Source: Flavobacterium psychrophilum | Lineage (GTDB): Bacteria > Bacteroidota > Bacteroidia > Flavobacteriales > Flavobacteriaceae | Length of the DNA: 64,000 nt | Direction of reading: 5' to 3' | NCBI GenBank assembly: GCA_945890865.1 | Contig: CAMDDB010000006.1 | Coordinates: 97,085-161,084, forward strand | In this document: piece by piece, positions 28,815 to 38,992 of the stretch | How positions within the stretch are numbered: position 1 is the first letter of the stretch | Layout of the letters: each line of letters starts with the position of its first letter | The notes under the pieces: model-generated | What the model saw: the letters and a program-made list of their open reading frames with translations, nothing else | Database searches by the model: none | What the model was told of the DNA's origin: nothing | Position numbers and translations under genes: made by a program

Positions 28815-28816
28815 AA

Positions 28817-31800
28817 CTATTCTTCTAATCTGATGTCAAGTCCAAGACCTTTTAATTCATGCATTAATACATTGAATGATTCAGGTAATCCTGGTTCTGG
28901 CATGGTTTCTCCTTTAACGATCGCTTCGTACGTTTTTGCTCTACCAATAACGTCATCTGATTTTACCGTTAAGATTTCTCTTAGCGTACTTGATGCGCCA
29001 TAAGCTTCAAGAGCCCAAACCTCCATCTCTCCAAAACGCTGACCTCCAAATTGAGCTTTACCGCCTAATGGTTGTTGCGTAATTAACGAGTAAGGTCCGA
29101 TAGAACGTGCGTGCATTTTATCATCAACCATGTGTCCTAATTTTAACATGTAGATCACCCCAACTGTTGCCGCTTGGTGGAAACGCTCTCCAGTACCACC
29201 ATCATAAAGATACGTGTGACCGAATTGAGGAATTCCTGCTTCATCAGTTAATGCGTTGATTTGATCTAAGGTTGCACCGTCAAAGATTGGGGTAGCAAAT
29301 TTTCTACCTAATTTTTGACCTGCCCATCCTAATACCGTTTCATAAATCTGCCCAATGTTCATACGAGAAGGTACCCCAAGTGGATTCAATACGATATCTA
29401 CTGGTGTTCCATCTTCTAAGAATGGCATATCTTCATGACGAACGATTTTAGCAACAATACCTTTGTTACCGTGACGACCCGCCATTTTATCCCCTACTTT
29501 CAATTTACGTTTCTTAGCGATGTAAACTTTAGCCAGTTTTAAAATACCTGCAGGCAATTCATCTCCAACTGTAATGGTGAATTTCTCTCTTCTCAACCAA
29601 CCTTGTAAATCATTCAATTTGATTTTGTAGTTGTGAATCAAGTCATTTACCATAGCATTGGTATGATCATCTGTTGACCACTGACCTTTGGTTAAGTGTG
29701 CGAAATCTTCCACTCCTTGTAACATTTTTTTAGTGAATTTTTTACCTTTTGGTAAAACTTCTTCTCCTAAATCATTCATTACCCCTTGTGAAGTTTTTCC
29801 GTCGATGATGATAAATAATTTTTCAATTAATTTATCTCTCAACTCATTAAACTTAACTTCAAATTCAGTTTCTAATTTATCAACGTCTTCTTTGTCTTTC
29901 GTACGTTTTCTCTTATCTTTTACTGCTTTCGCAAATAATTTTTTGTCTAAAACAACACCGTGTAATGAAGGAGATGCTTTTAATGAAGCGTCTTTAACAT
30001 CACCTGCTTTATCCCCAAAGATTGCACGTAACAATTTTTCTTCAGGTGTAGGATCTGATTCTCCTTTAGGTGTAATTTTTCCGATTAAAATATCGCCAGG
30101 TTTAACTTCAGCGCCAATTCTAATCATTCCATTTTCATCTAAATCTTTAGTAGCTTCTTCTGAAACGTTTGGAATATCATTGGTTAATTCTTCGTTACCC
30201 AATTTGGTGTCACGTACTTCTAACGTATAATCATCAATGTGTAAAGATGTAAATACGTCATCACGAACCACTTTTTCAGAAATTACAATTGCATCCTCAA
30301 AGTTATACCCTTTCCAAGGCATAAAGGCTACTTTTAGGTTTCTACCGATTGCTAATTCTCCGTTTTGAGTTGCATAACCTTCACACAATACTTGCCCTTT
30401 AGTCACTCTATCCCCTTTTTTGATAATTGGTTTCAAGTTAATACAAGTACTTTGATTGGTTTTTCTATATTTAATTAACTGATATGTTTTTTCATCTGAT
30501 TCAAAACTCACCATGCGCTCTTCATCGGTTCTGTCGTATTTGATGGTAATCATATTCGCATCAACATACTCGATAGTTCCGTTTCCTTCTGCATTGATCA
30601 ATACTCTAGAATCTGAAGCTACTTGTCTTTCAAGACCAGTACCTACAATAGGTGCTTCAGGACGTAATAATGGAACGGCTTGACGCATCATGTTTGATCC
30701 CATCAACGCACGGTTTGCATCATCATGTTCTAAGAACGGAATTAATGAAGCCGAAATCGAAGCAATTTGGTTAGGCGCAACGTCTGTATAATGAACTGCT
30801 GTTGGAGCTACCACTGGGAAATCTCCTTCTTCACGAGCAATTACATTAGTTGCCGTAATTTTACCTTTGGCATCCATTTCAATGTTAGCTTGCGCAATCA
30901 TTTTTCCTTCTTCTTCTTCTGCGCTTAAATATACTGGTGTCGATTCTAAATCTACTACCCCATTCGTAACTTTACGATAAGGTGTTTCAATGAATCCCAT
31001 TCCGTTTACTTTTGCATATACACCTAATGAAGAGATCAAACCAATGTTTGGTCCTTCAGGCGTTTCAATAGGACAAAGTCTTCCGTAGTGAGTATAGTGA
31101 ACGTCACGAACTTCGAAACCAGCTCTTTCTCTAGATAAACCTCCAGGTCCAAGGGCAGATAAACGACGTTTGTGTGTAATCTCTGCTAATGGATTGGTTT
31201 GATCCATGAACTGAGACAACTGATTGGTTCCAAAGAATGAATTGATAACAGACGATAATGTTTTAGCATTAATCAAATCGATAGGTGTAAACACCTCATT
31301 ATCACGAACGTTCATTCTTTCACGAATGGTTCTCGCCATACGTGCTAAACCTACACCAAATTGTGCAGATAATTGTTCTCCAACCGTTCTAACACGACGG
31401 TTTGATAAGTGATCAATATCATCAATCTCTGCTTTAGAGTTGATTAATTCGATCAAATATTTAACGATAGTAATGATATCTTCTTTGGTTAAGACTTGCT
31501 TTTCCATTGGGATATCTAATCCTAATTTTTTGTTCATTCTATAACGACCTACTTCACCTAAGTTATAGCGTTGGTCAGAGAAGAATAATTTATCTATAAT
31601 ACCGCGAGCCGTTTCCTCATCAGGCGGTTCCGCGTTACGTAATTGTCTATAAATGTGTTCAACAGCTTCTTTTTCAGAGTTTGTTGGGTCTTTTTGTAAC
31701 GTATTGTGAATAATCGTATAATCTGCTGCGTTACTATCTTCTTTGTGTAAAAGAATAGTTTTTACATCCGCTTCGATAATTTCTTCGATATTATCTTTGT

Positions 31801-32629
31801 CTAGAATTGTATCACGATCTAAGATAATTTCGTTACGTTCAATAGAAACCACTTCGCCAGTATCTTCATCTACGAAGTCTTCATGCCAAGTATTCAATAC
31901 CCGTGCAGCAAGTCTTCTTCCAGCGAATTTTTTTATTCCTGTTTTAGACACTTTAATTTCTTCAGCAAGATCGAAAATTTCTAAGATATCTTTATCTCTT
32001 TCAAATCCGATTGCTCTGAATAAAGTAGTTACTGGTAATTTTTTCTTTCTATCGATATACGCATACATTACGTTATTGATATCAGTTGCAAATTCGATCC
32101 AAGATCCTTTAAAAGGAATAATTCTTGCCGAATACAATTTCGTTCCATTGGCATGGAAGGATTGTCCAAAGAAAACACCAGGAGATCGATGTAATTGCGA
32201 AACAACTACCCGCTCTGCACCATTAATTACAAAGGTACCGCTAGGCGTCATATAAGGTATTGTTCCTAAATACACATCTTGAACGATTGTTTCAAAATCT
32301 TCGTGTTCTGGATCAGTACAATATAATTTTAATCTAGCCTTAAGAGGAACGCTATACGTTAAACCTCTATCAATACACTCTTCAATGGTATATCTTGGTG
32401 GATCTATAAAATAATCTAGAAACTCTAAAACGAATTGATTTCTCGTATCCGTAATTGGAAAGTTTTCCATGAAGGTATTATACAGCCCTTCGTTGCCTCT
32501 CTCATCCGATTTCGTTTCCAATTGGAAGAAATCTTTAAACGATTTCACTTGAATATCTAGAAAATCTGGATAATTCGGAATGTTTTTTGTCGAGGCAAAA
32601 TTTAATCTTTCAGTCTGATTTGTTATCAT
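28817..32629 (-). CDS. rpoB: DNA-directed RNA polymerase subunit beta
   Basis: 1270 aa from the ATG at 32629; a TTG one codon upstream extends the open frame. Family landmarks include the rifampicin-pocket segment [20 protein letters not shown] with [29 protein letters not shown], and the C-terminal [24 protein letters not shown] clamp segment. The Asp, His and Arg of the rifampicin pocket look wild type. It is preceded by a 248-base gap after rplL that contains a strong hairpin. Confidence 0.97.
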   Translation of the reverse strand: MITNQTERLNFASTKNIPNYPDFLDIQVKSFKDFFQLETKSDERGNEGLYNTFMENFPITDTRNQFVLEFLDYFIDPPRYTIEECIDRGLTYSVPLKARLKLYCTDPEHEDFETIVQDVYLGTIPYMTPSGTFVINGAERVVVSQLHRSPGVFFGQSFHANGTKLYSARIIPFKGSWIEFATDINNVMYAYIDRKKKLPVTTLFRAIGFERDKDILEIFDLAEEIKVSKTGIKKFAGRRLAARVLNTWHEDFVDEDTGEVVSIERNEIILDRDTILDKDNIEEIIEADVKTILLHKEDSNAADYTIIHNTLQKDPTNSEKEAVEHIYRQLRNAEPPDEETARGIIDKLFFSDQRYNLGEVGRYRMNKKLGLDIPMEKQVLTKEDIITIVKYLIELINSKAEIDDIDHLSNRRVRTVGEQLSAQFGVGLARMARTIRERMNVRDNEVFTPIDLINAKTLSSVINSFFGTNQLSQFMDQTNPLAEITHKRRLSALGPGGLSRERAGFEVRDVHYTHYGRLCPIETPEGPNIGLISSLGVYAKVNGMGFIETPYRKVTNGVVDLESTPVYLSAEEEEGKMIAQANIEMDAKGKITATNVIAREEGDFPVVAPTAVHYTDVAPNQIASISASLIPFLEHDDANRALMGSNMMRQAVPLLRPEAPIVGTGLERQVASDSRVLINAEGNGTIEYVDANMITIKYDRTDEERMVSFESDEKTYQLIKYRKTNQSTCINLKPIIKKGDRVTKGQVLCEGYATQNGELAIGRNLKVAFMPWKGYNFEDAIVISEKVVRDDVFTSLHIDDYTLEVRDTKLGNEELTNDIPNVSEEATKDLDENGMIRIGAEVKPGDILIGKITPKGESDPTPEEKLLRAIFGDKAGDVKDASLKASPSLHGVVLDKKLFAKAVKDKRKRTKDKEDVDKLETEFEVKFNELRDKLIEKLFIIIDGKTSQGVMNDLGEEVLPKGKKFTKKMLQGVEDFAHLTKGQWSTDDHTNAMVNDLIHNYKIKLNDLQGWLRREKFTITVGDELPAGILKLAKVYIAKKRKLKVGDKMAGRHGNKGIVAKIVRHEDMPFLEDGTPVDIVLNPLGVPSRMNIGQIYETVLGWAGQKLGRKFATPIFDGATLDQINALTDEAGIPQFGHTYLYDGGTGERFHQAATVGVIYMLKLGHMVDDKMHARSIGPYSLITQQPLGGKAQFGGQRFGEMEVWALEAYGASSTLREILTVKSDDVIGRAKTYEAIVKGETMPEPGLPESFNVLMHELKGLGLDIRLEE

Positions 32630-32818
32630 CAATGGACAAAATTTTGATTTAAAAAAAGTAATTTTTTGTGTAAAACACTAATTTATGTATACTTCCTTTT
32701 ATTTTAATAATCAATACATCTTTGAAAATAAACTAGGAAAGTTAAGTTTGTTTTCTTTCTTCGTTATTGATTACTATTTATTGCATGCGTAAATTGATAT
32801 ATTTACTATACGCAAAAT

Positions 32819-32856
32819 GGTTTAGGCCTTTGAGAGATAATCTCAAGGCCTAAACC
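32819..32856 (-). promoter_or_regulatory. Strong hairpin in the rplL-rpoB gap, possible attenuator or RNase processing site
   Basis: GGTTTAGGCCTTTGAGA pairs with TCTCAAGGCCTAAACC, a 16-bp stem with a single bulged T. It lies 25 bases after the rplL stop on the transcript. The tail after the stem (ATTTTG) is a weak U-run, so partial termination or RNase cleavage fits better than full termination. E. coli has an attenuator and an RNase III site at the same position. Confidence 0.6.
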
Positions 32857-32880
32857 TGGTTTTTAAACCTAAGTTTTAGC

Positions 32881-33258
32881 TTATTTAAGCTCAACTACAG
32901 CTCCAGCTTCTTCTAAAGCTTTCTTAAGCCCTTCAGCTTCATCTTTAGAAACACCTTCTTTAATGTTTGAAGGAGCAGCATCTACTAAATCTTTAGCTTC
33001 TTTAAGACCTAAACCAGTTAATTCTTTAACTGCTTTAACAACTCCTAATTTAGAAGCACCAGCTTCTTTTAATACGACAGTGAATTCTGATTGCTCAGCT
33101 GCACCACCTGCATCTCCAGCACCACCACCAGCAGCAACTACTACCGCTGCAGCAGCTGGCTCGATACCATACTCATCTTTTAATATTGTTGCTAATTCGT
33201 TAACTTCTTTAACTGTTAAGCTAACTAATTGTTCTGCGAATTGTTTCAAATCTGCCAT
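32881..33258 (-). CDS. rplL: 50S ribosomal protein L7/L12
   Basis: 125 aa. The N-terminal dimerisation helix (about 1-35) is followed by an Ala/Gly-rich hinge ([20 protein letters not shown]) and the C-terminal factor-binding domain with [20 protein letters not shown] and [20 protein letters not shown]. It forms the stalk that recruits elongation factors through L10. Confidence 0.97.
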   Translation of the reverse strand: MADLKQFAEQLVSLTVKEVNELATILKDEYGIEPAAAAVVVAAGGGAGDAGGAAEQSEFTVVLKEAGASKLGVVKAVKELTGLGLKEAKDLVDAAPSNIKEGVSKDEAEGLKKALEEAGAVVELK

Positions 33259-33313
33259 TTTTTCTATCTTTTAAAATGTTTTGTAAAAATATAATTTATT
33301 AAGTGCGTACTTA

Positions 33314-33811
33314 TTATTCTGCTGAACCTTCCTTATTAGGTTGATTCTGAAGAGCTGCAAGAACTCTTTTTGCAGGAGATTGTAATAATCCAATGATTTC
33401 TGCGATAACTTCTTCTTTAGTTTTAATAGCTACTAAGCTTTCTAATAAGTTGTCACCGATGTAAATTTCTTGGTTGATATAAGCTCCTTTAAAAATGGGT
33501 TTCTCACCTTTCTTACGGAATTCTTTAATGATTTTTGCTGGCCCATTTGCGGTATCAGCAATAAACATAGAAGTATTTCCTTTAAGAACTGATGATAAAT
33601 CACCATAGTCGTTATCAGAAGCTTCCATTGCTTTTTCTAACAATGTGTTCTTCACAACTTCTAATTTGATACCTGCTTTAAAACAAGCTCTTCTTAAGTT
33701 TGAAGTTGTATCTGCATCTAGTCCTGAAATGTCTGCTAAATAAACAACATTTACATCCGCTAACTGTGCAGTTAAATCTTCAATAGCGATTGATTTTTCT
33801 TCTCTAGTCAT
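33314..33811 (-). CDS. rplJ: 50S ribosomal protein L10
   Basis: 165 aa, normal length. The opening MTREEKSIAIEDLTAQLADV and the segment VVKNTLLEKAME match L10, which anchors L7/L12 dimers on the 23S rRNA stalk base. It sits between rplA and rplL as in most bacteria. In E. coli L10 with L12 autoregulates this operon; I did not identify the equivalent leader here. Confidence 0.96.
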   Translation of the reverse strand: MTREEKSIAIEDLTAQLADVNVVYLADISGLDADTTSNLRRACFKAGIKLEVVKNTLLEKAMEASDNDYGDLSSVLKGNTSMFIADTANGPAKIIKEFRKKGEKPIFKGAYINQEIYIGDNLLESLVAIKTKEEVIAEIIGLLQSPAKRVLAALQNQPNKEGSAE

Positions 33812-33833
33812 ACTAAAAATTTTTAACTACCAA

Positions 33834-34523
33834 TTAAATTGCTTTAGGATCTAAAGCAATTGCAGGACTCATTGTACATGATAAGTGAATAGACTTAATA
33901 TATGTACCTTTAGCTGCCGTTGGTTTTAATTTGATTAATGTTTGAACAATTTCGTGTGCATTGTCATAGATTTTTTCCGAATCAAACGAAACTCTACCTA
34001 TACCTGCATGAACGATACCTGTTTTATCAACTTTAAAGTCAATTTTACCGGCTTTCACTTCTTGCACGGCTTTAGCTACATCCATAGTTACTGTACCTGT
34101 TTTTGGATTAGGCATTAAACCTCTTGGTCCTAAAACACGTCCTAATGGACCTAATTTACCCATAACAGCAGGCATAGTGATGATTACATCAACATCTGTC
34201 CAACCGTCTTTAATTTTTTGAAGGTAATCATCTAAACCGACGTGGTCTGCACCAGCGGCTCTAGCTTCTGCTTCTTTATCTGGAGTAACAAGAGCTAAAA
34301 CTCTTACATCTTTACCAGTTCCATGAGGTAATGTTACAACCCCTCTTACCATTTGATTCGCTTTTCTAGGATCTACCCCTAATTTTACTGCGATATCAAC
34401 AGACTCATCAAATTTTGCAGAAGCAACTTGTTTAATCAATGCAGAAGCATCTTTTAATGAATACAATTTGTTCTTCTCAATTTTTGCTGCAGCCTCTTTT
34501 TGCTTTTTTGTCAATTTTGCCAT
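33834..34523 (-). CDS. rplA: 50S ribosomal protein L1
   Basis: 229 aa with the L1 core [40 protein letters not shown] and [11 protein letters not shown]1 binds the 23S rRNA E-site stalk and in many bacteria represses its own operon. It is 20 bases after rplK. Confidence 0.97.
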   Translation of the reverse strand: MAKLTKKQKEAAAKIEKNKLYSLKDASALIKQVASAKFDESVDIAVKLGVDPRKANQMVRGVVTLPHGTGKDVRVLALVTPDKEAEARAAGADHVGLDDYLQKIKDGWTDVDVIITMPAVMGKLGPLGRVLGPRGLMPNPKTGTVTMDVAKAVQEVKAGKIDFKVDKTGIVHAGIGRVSFDSEKIYDNAHEIVQTLIKLKPTAAKGTYIKSIHLSCTMSPAIALDPKAI

Positions 34524-34543
34524 TGTCTAATTCTTTTTAGCGA

Positions 34544-34981
34544 TTAAAAAGGAGCATTTCCTGTTACTGTTATACCCATAGATCTAGCTGTTCCCGCAAT
34601 CATACTCATCGCTTTTTCTAATGTAAATGCATTTAGATCGGCCATTTTGTCTTCAGCGATAGCTTTAATTTGGTCCCAAGTAACACTTGCAACTTTTTTA
34701 CGGTTAGGTTCACCAGAACCAGACTTTAATTTTGCTGCATCTAATAATTGAATTGCAGCAGGTGGCGTTTTAACAACAAAGTCAAAAGACTTGTCTTTAT
34801 ACACAGTAATTTGTACTGGTAATACTTTGCCAGGTTTATCTTGTGTTCTCGCATTGAACTGCTTACAGAACTCCATGATGTTAACCCCAGCAGCCCCCAA
34901 AGCAGGTCCAACCGGTGGCGATGGATTCGCAGCACCTCCCTTAACTTGTAGTTTAACTACTTTACTAACTTCTTTTGCCAT
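34544..34981 (-). CDS. rplK: 50S ribosomal protein L11
   Basis: 145 aa from the ATG at 34981 ([16 protein letters not shown]). The frame is open ten codons further upstream, but that extension is not family-like. [22 protein letters not shown] is the conserved N-terminal proline switch and [10 protein letters not shown] the linker. L11 forms part of the GTPase-associated centre. It lies downstream of nusG as usual. Confidence 0.96.
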   Translation of the reverse strand: MAKEVSKVVKLQVKGGAANPSPPVGPALGAAGVNIMEFCKQFNARTQDKPGKVLPVQITVYKDKSFDFVVKTPPAAIQLLDAAKLKSGSGEPNRKKVASVTWDQIKAIAEDKMADLNAFTLEKAMSMIAGTARSMGITVTGNAPF

Positions 34982-35049
34982 TTTTTTAAAAAAATTTAGC
35001 ACATCTATCAATTGGAAGCGATTGATGTGATTTATATATGTAACGAAAA

Positions 35050-35601
35050 TTATACTTTTTCAACTTGCATAAAACCTAATTCTAGTGGTGTTTTTCTACC
35101 AAAAATTTTCACCATTACTTCAAGTTTACGCTTTTCTTCATTTATTTTCTCAATAGTTCCATTGAAACCATTGAAAGGACCGTCTACTACTTTTATAGTC
35201 TCGCCTATTGTAAACGGAATCGAGACGGTATCAACTTGCAAAGATAATTCATCTACTTTTCCAAGCATTCTGTTAACCTCAGACTGTCTCAACGGTACGG
35301 CATCGCCTCCTTTTGTTTCGCCTAGGAAACCTATAACACCTGGAATTGATTTAATAATATGAGGGATTTCTCCGGTTAAGCTTGCTTCAATCATAATATA
35401 GCCCGGAAAATAAACTTTGTCCTTAACTATTTTTTTTCCATCACGCACAGTAACTACTTTTTCTGTAGGAACCAATACTTGAGTGATATAATCTGCCATA
35501 CCTAAGCGTGCTGTTTCAGTCTCAATATAAGCTTTCACTTTATTTTCCTGACCACTCACAGATCGCACCACATACCATTTATTCACATTATTATCAGCCA
35601 T
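35050..35601 (-). CDS. nusG: Transcription termination/antitermination factor NusG
   Basis: 183 aa. The NGN domain ([19 protein letters not shown] near 8-26) binds RNA polymerase and FPGYIMIEA is typical. The C-terminal KOW domain has [19 protein letters not shown], which contacts ribosomal S10 or Rho. It sits between secE and rplK, the standard order. Confidence 0.96.
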   Translation of the reverse strand: MADNNVNKWYVVRSVSGQENKVKAYIETETARLGMADYITQVLVPTEKVVTVRDGKKIVKDKVYFPGYIMIEASLTGEIPHIIKSIPGVIGFLGETKGGDAVPLRQSEVNRMLGKVDELSLQVDTVSIPFTIGETIKVVDGPFNGFNGTIEKINEEKRKLEVMVKIFGRKTPLELGFMQVEKV

Positions 35602-35610
35602 AGTCGCGTG

Positions 35611-35805
35611 TTATTTTATAATGTTAAAAAAACCAGCAATTGCTTTTGCAAAAATTTCATCAACCCCCCAAGTTAATAGGGCAAAAATGATTGAAAATAC
35701 GGCTACAATAATTGTCAAACGTTGCACATCAGCCCAAATTGGCCAAGTAACATTTGTTTTCAACTCTTGAAATGCTTCAGATATGTAATTAACTACTTTT
35801 GTCAT
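35611..35805 (-). CDS. secE: Preprotein translocase subunit SecE
   Basis: 64 aa from the ATG at 35805 (MTKVVNYISEAFQELK). It has the amphipathic surface helix with NVTWPIWADVQ and one membrane helix (LTIIVAVFSIIFALLTWGVD), the short single-helix form of SecE. The frame runs upstream into the tRNA-Trp gene, which rules out the longer start. Confidence 0.93.
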   Translation of the reverse strand: MTKVVNYISEAFQELKTNVTWPIWADVQRLTIIVAVFSIIFALLTWGVDEIFAKAIAGFFNIIK

Positions 35806-35819
35806 TTTTTTTTTATTTG

Positions 35820-35891
35820 CACGGGCGGAGGGATTCGAACCCCCATCAATGGTTTTGGAGACCACTATACTAGCCCTTGTACTACGCCCGT
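35820..35891 (-). tRNA. tRNA-Trp (anticodon CCA)
   Basis: The minus-strand sequence folds as a 72-base cloverleaf. The acceptor arm is ACGGGCG/CGCCCGT, the anticodon arm GTGGT-CTCCAAA-ACCAT with anticodon CCA, and the T arm has the TTCGAAT loop. No CCA tail is encoded. It lies between tuf and secE, as in many bacteria. Confidence 0.95.
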
Positions 35892-35900
35892 TTGTTAAAA

Positions 35901-35925
35901 AAACCAGCAGCGGAACTGCTGGTTT
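35901..35925 (-). terminator. Terminator after tuf
   Basis: AAACCAGCAG / CTGCTGGTTT, 10 bp, loop CGGAA, followed on the minus strand by a run of seven T. It separates tuf from tRNA-Trp/secE. Confidence 0.85.
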
Positions 35926-35953
35926 GATATATTTAACTAATTAGGCTAATAAA

Positions 35954-37141
35954 TTAGTCTAATATTTCAGTTACCTGACCAGCACCTACTGTTCTACCAC
36001 CTTCACGGATAGCAAAACGTAAACCTACTGATAAAGCGATAGGACTTAATAATTGAACATCAATTGTTAAGTTATCACCTGGCATAACCATTTCTACACC
36101 TGCTGGTAAAGAAATAGTACCTGTAACATCAGTCGTACGTACATAGAACTGAGGACGGTAGTTATTGTGAAATGGAGTGTGACGTCCACCTTCTTCTTTT
36201 TTCAAGATATATACCTCTGCTTTGAAATGAGCGTGTGGTTTAACAGATCCTGGCTTAACGATTACCATTCCTCTTTTGATATCTTCTTTAGCGATACCTC
36301 TTAATAAGATACCTACGTTATCACCAGCTTCTCCTCTATCAAGGATTTTACGGAACATCTCAACTCCTGTAATAGTAGAAGTTAATTTATCTGCTCCCAT
36401 ACCAATGATTTCAACTGGATCACCTGTATTAGCAACTCCTGTTTCGATACGACCTGTAGCAACAGTTCCACGACCAGTAATTGTAAATACGTCTTCAACT
36501 GGCATCAAGAATGGTTTCTCAACGTCACGAACTGGTAATTCAATCCAACTGTCAACTGCTTCCATTAATTCCATAATAGTAGCTACCCATTTTGGATCTC
36601 CATTCAATCCACCTAAAGCAGAACCTTGGATAACTGGACCATTATCACCATCATATTGATAGAAAGATAATAAATCTCTAATTTCCATTTCTACTAATTC
36701 TAATAATTCAGCATCATCAACCATATCCACTTTATTCATGAATACAACCATTCTAGGCACACCTACTTGGCGACCTAAAAGGATGTGCTCTCTCGTTTGT
36801 GGCATAGGACCATCAGTAGCAGCAACTACTAAGATAGCACCGTCCATTTGAGCAGCACCTGTTACCATGTTTTTCACGTAATCCGCGTGACCTGGACAGT
36901 CAACGTGTGCATAGTGACGATTTTGTGTAGAATACTCTACGTGAGACGTATTAATAGTAATACCTCTTTCTTTTTCTTCTGGAGCATTATCAATTTGATC
37001 AAATGATTTTGCTTCTGAAAGACCAGCATCTGCTAATACTTTAGTAATTGCAGCTGTCAAGGTAGTTTTACCGTGGTCAACGTGTCCGATAGTACCAATA
37101 TTCAAATGGGGCTTCGAACGATCAAAGGTTTCTTTTGCCAT
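35954..37141 (-). CDS. tuf: Elongation factor Tu
   Basis: 395 aa GTPase that carries aminoacyl-tRNA to the ribosome. G1 is GHVDHGKTT, the DCPGHADYV segment is G3, NKVD is G4, and GSALGG is the G5 region. The switch I effector segment [15 protein letters not shown] is intact. It lies downstream of three tRNA genes, the conserved tufB-type arrangement. Confidence 0.98.
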   Translation of the reverse strand: MAKETFDRSKPHLNIGTIGHVDHGKTTLTAAITKVLADAGLSEAKSFDQIDNAPEEKERGITINTSHVEYSTQNRHYAHVDCPGHADYVKNMVTGAAQMDGAILVVAATDGPMPQTREHILLGRQVGVPRMVVFMNKVDMVDDAELLELVEMEIRDLLSFYQYDGDNGPVIQGSALGGLNGDPKWVATIMELMEAVDSWIELPVRDVEKPFLMPVEDVFTITGRGTVATGRIETGVANTGDPVEIIGMGADKLTSTITGVEMFRKILDRGEAGDNVGILLRGIAKEDIKRGMVIVKPGSVKPHAHFKAEVYILKKEEGGRHTPFHNNYRPQFYVRTTDVTGTISLPAGVEMVMPGDNLTIDVQLLSPIALSVGLRFAIREGGRTVGAGQVTEILD

Positions 37142-37198
37142 GATTTAATAATTTAATCTTAGTTATATATTAGTGTTCAAAAAATAAACGTATTTAAG

Positions 37199-37270
37199 AG
37201 CCAATGACGGGAATTGAACCCGTGACCTCTTCCTTACCAAGGAAGCACTCTACCCCTGAGCTACACCGGC
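37199..37270 (-). tRNA. tRNA-Thr (anticodon GGT)
   Basis: 72-base cloverleaf: acceptor GCCGGTG paired with CATTGGC (with one G-T pair), anticodon arm CTTCC-TTGGTAA-GGAAG giving anticodon GGT, T loop TTCAATT. It is the last tRNA before tuf. Confidence 0.94.
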
Positions 37271-37283
37271 TTTTGTGTATTCA

Positions 37284-37339
37284 GAAGTTAGAATTCCGAA
37301 TTCAGAAATTTCCAAATCCTTTTTTCTAAATTCTTCTTT
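37284..37339. repeat. Eight-unit heptamer array in the tRNA-Thr / tRNA-Tyr gap
   Basis: Eight consecutive 7-base units: GAAGTTA, GAATTCC, GAATTCA, GAAATTT, CCAAATC, CTTTTTT, CTAAATT and CTTCTTT. Unit similarity is loose, but the first four all begin GAA and three of the last four begin CT in register. The array occupies the place where many bacteria have tRNA-Gly. Confidence 0.5.
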
Positions 37340-37415
37340 GGATCACACTCCAATGGAGCGTTTTCCTGCAAGAATAATCTTACAAAAGTTAATGTTATTA
37401 CTAACAAAAACTTCG

Positions 37416-37497
37416 TGGGGAGAGCAGGATTCGAACCTGCGAAGACGTAGTCAGCGGATTTACAGTCCGCCCTCGTTGGCCGCTTGAGTATCTCCCC
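37416..37497 (-). tRNA. tRNA-Tyr (anticodon GTA)
   Basis: 82 bases with a long variable arm (type II). The acceptor is GGGGAGA/TCTCCCC, the anticodon arm GCGGA-CTGTAAA-TCCGC gives anticodon GTA, and the T loop is TTCGAAT. Confidence 0.95.
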
Positions 37498-37529
37498 AAA
37501 CCCTTTACATTCAGTTACTTAAAAAATTG

Positions 37530-37603
37530 AGCCGATAGAGGGACTCGAACCCACGACCTGCTGATTACAAATCAGCTGCTCTAGCCAGCTGAGCTACATC
37601 GGC
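37530..37603 (-). tRNA. tRNA-Thr (anticodon TGT)
   Basis: 74-base cloverleaf: acceptor GCCGATG/TATCGGC (one G-T pair), anticodon arm GCTGA-TTTGTAA-TCAGC giving anticodon TGT, T loop TTCGAGT. It is the first tRNA of the tuf operon. Confidence 0.94.
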
Positions 37604-37618
37604 AACTTAAATATAAAA

Positions 37619-37640
37619 AGTCCGCTATTTCTAACGGACT
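37619..37640 (-). terminator. Hairpin terminator after hpf
   Basis: AGTCCG/CGGACT stem with extra inner pairs, followed by TTTTT on the minus strand. It lies about 60 bases after the hpf stop and overlaps the expected start site of the tRNA-tuf promoter just upstream, so transcripts from that promoter would lack the full 5' arm. Confidence 0.65.
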
Positions 37641-37641
37641 G

Positions 37642-37672
37642 CAAATGTATAGAATTTATTTTTGAATCAAAA
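37642..37672 (-). promoter_or_regulatory. Promoter of the tRNA-Thr-Tyr-Thr-tuf operon
   Basis: Minus-strand TTTTG (37672-37668), an 18-base spacer, and TACATTTG (37649-37642): a full Bacteroidota -33/-7 match, about 40 bases upstream of the first tRNA. Confidence 0.7.
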
Positions 37673-37698
37673 CATTTTTTATCTTTTTTTTACTTATC

Positions 37699-37998
37699 TC
37701 AATTTATACGTGATTTTTCTTTTCTTTTTACCAAAACTCTCTCTAATGAATCTACTGCTAAATCTGTTCCTTCCTCAAATGATTTTGCTATTTTTTTTAC
37801 TACAAAATCATCACCCGGAACATTGATTTTGATCTCTACAATTTTATTTTCTTTATCACTGGTGTTTTCAAGTTTTAGAAAAACATCTGCGGAAACAATT
37901 TTGTCGTAATACTTTTCTAATTTATCGATCTTTTCTTGGACAAAATCCACCAACTTTTTATCGACATTAAAATTGACTGCATGCAAATTAACTTTCAT
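37699..37998 (-). CDS. hpf: Ribosome hibernation-promoting factor, short HPF/YfiA type
   Basis: 99 aa from the ATG at 37998 (MKVNLHAVNFNVDKKL). It has the HPF/YfiA beta-alpha-beta fold with FVQEKIDKLEKYYDKIVSAD and the basic tail LVKRKEKSRIN. These proteins bind the 30S decoding centre and silence ribosomes in stationary phase. It lies between xerC and the tRNA-tuf operon. Confidence 0.92.
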   Translation of the reverse strand: MKVNLHAVNFNVDKKLVDFVQEKIDKLEKYYDKIVSADVFLKLENTSDKENKIVEIKINVPGDDFVVKKIAKSFEEGTDLAVDSLERVLVKRKEKSRIN

Positions 37999-38030
37999 AC
38001 TTTTCGATTTAAGATTATACAACTGAATTG

Positions 38031-38924
38031 TTATTTATTTCTTGGATGTGCTTCTTGGTATACTTTTTTTAATGCCGCCAAACTACTATGCGTGTAAATT
38101 TGGGTGGAAGACAAACTAGCATGACCTAACAATTCTTTTACTGAATTCAAATCGGCTCCATTATTCAACAAATGTGTTGCAAAGGAATGCCTAAGAACGT
38201 GTGGGCTTTTTTTGGTCTTTTGAGACACAGTACTAAAGTACGCATTTATCAAACGATACACAAACGATTCGCTCACTTTATTTCCGTTTTTAGACAATAT
38301 TAAAAGGCTCTTGTGGTTAATCACTTCTAAATGAATACGTTGTTCTTTATACAACTCAATTAATGAAACGGTGCAATCTAATAAAGGGATGATCCGTTCT
38401 TTATTGCGTTTACCTATTACTTTAATCGTTTTCTGGGAAAGATCAACATGTGCTATTTGCAACTGAATCATTTCTGCTCTTCGGATGCCCGTTGTATAAA
38501 ACAATTCGATAATCAACTGATTGCGTATTCCTTCAAAATTATCAGCATAGGAATTAAATTCAAAGACATCTTGCAATTCTTTTTCTGAAAAAGGGATTTG
38601 AATTTTCTTTGCCGTTTTTAAGGATTTATGCTTGAGTAAAGGATTGACTTGAATTTGCTTTACTTTTAATAGAAACTTATAAAATGATTTTAAAGAAGAA
38701 ATTTTACGGTTAACCGATGTATGAGAAATTTTATTTTCAATCAACGCGACTATCCAGGTACGAATCTGCGAATAAACGACTTCCTCCATAGCGATAGCGC
38801 CGTGTTCCAAATGCAAATAGTGTTGAAAGGATAAAATATCTGCTACATAGGCATGAACTGTCAGTTGAGAATAATTTTTCTCTTTAACCAAATAATCTTG
38901 ATATGCTTGAAGAGTAGTATCCAT
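38031..38924 (-). CDS. xerC: Tyrosine recombinase XerC
   Basis: 297 aa from the ATG at 38924 (MDTTLQAYQDYLVKE). The SAM-like DNA-binding domain is at about 1-85. The catalytic residues are visible: Arg in TTGIRRAEM, the His-x-x-Arg box HVLRHSFATHLLNNGADL, His in LLGHASLSSTQIYTH, and the nucleophile Tyr within it. XerC with XerD resolves chromosome dimers at dif. Its place among core translation genes argues for the housekeeping enzyme rather than a phage or integron integrase. Confidence 0.92.
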   Translation of the reverse strand: MDTTLQAYQDYLVKEKNYSQLTVHAYVADILSFQHYLHLEHGAIAMEEVVYSQIRTWIVALIENKISHTSVNRKISSLKSFYKFLLKVKQIQVNPLLKHKSLKTAKKIQIPFSEKELQDVFEFNSYADNFEGIRNQLIIELFYTTGIRRAEMIQLQIAHVDLSQKTIKVIGKRNKERIIPLLDCTVSLIELYKEQRIHLEVINHKSLLILSKNGNKVSESFVYRLINAYFSTVSQKTKKSPHVLRHSFATHLLNNGADLNSVKELLGHASLSSTQIYTHSSLAALKKVYQEAHPRNK

Positions 38925-38992
38925 AAAAAAAACCGCTAAAAACAAAGTTACACTTTATTATCTAGCGGTATTCTATTTTATTAAAAAAAAGA

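Noticed and set aside
35806..35865. N-terminal extension of SecE
   Set aside because: The extended frame runs through the tRNA-Trp gene; the family start is the ATG at 35805.
37340..37415. Degraded tRNA-Gly remnant in the tRNA gap
   Set aside because: Only a short CTCCA/TGGAG inverted repeat was seen; no acceptor, anticodon or T-loop remnant could be matched by eye.
38031..38924. Integrase of a mobile element inserted near the tRNA genes
   Set aside because: The protein has the XerC layout, sits between rpsU and hpf in what looks like a core gene order, and no attachment-site repeats or cargo genes were seen.
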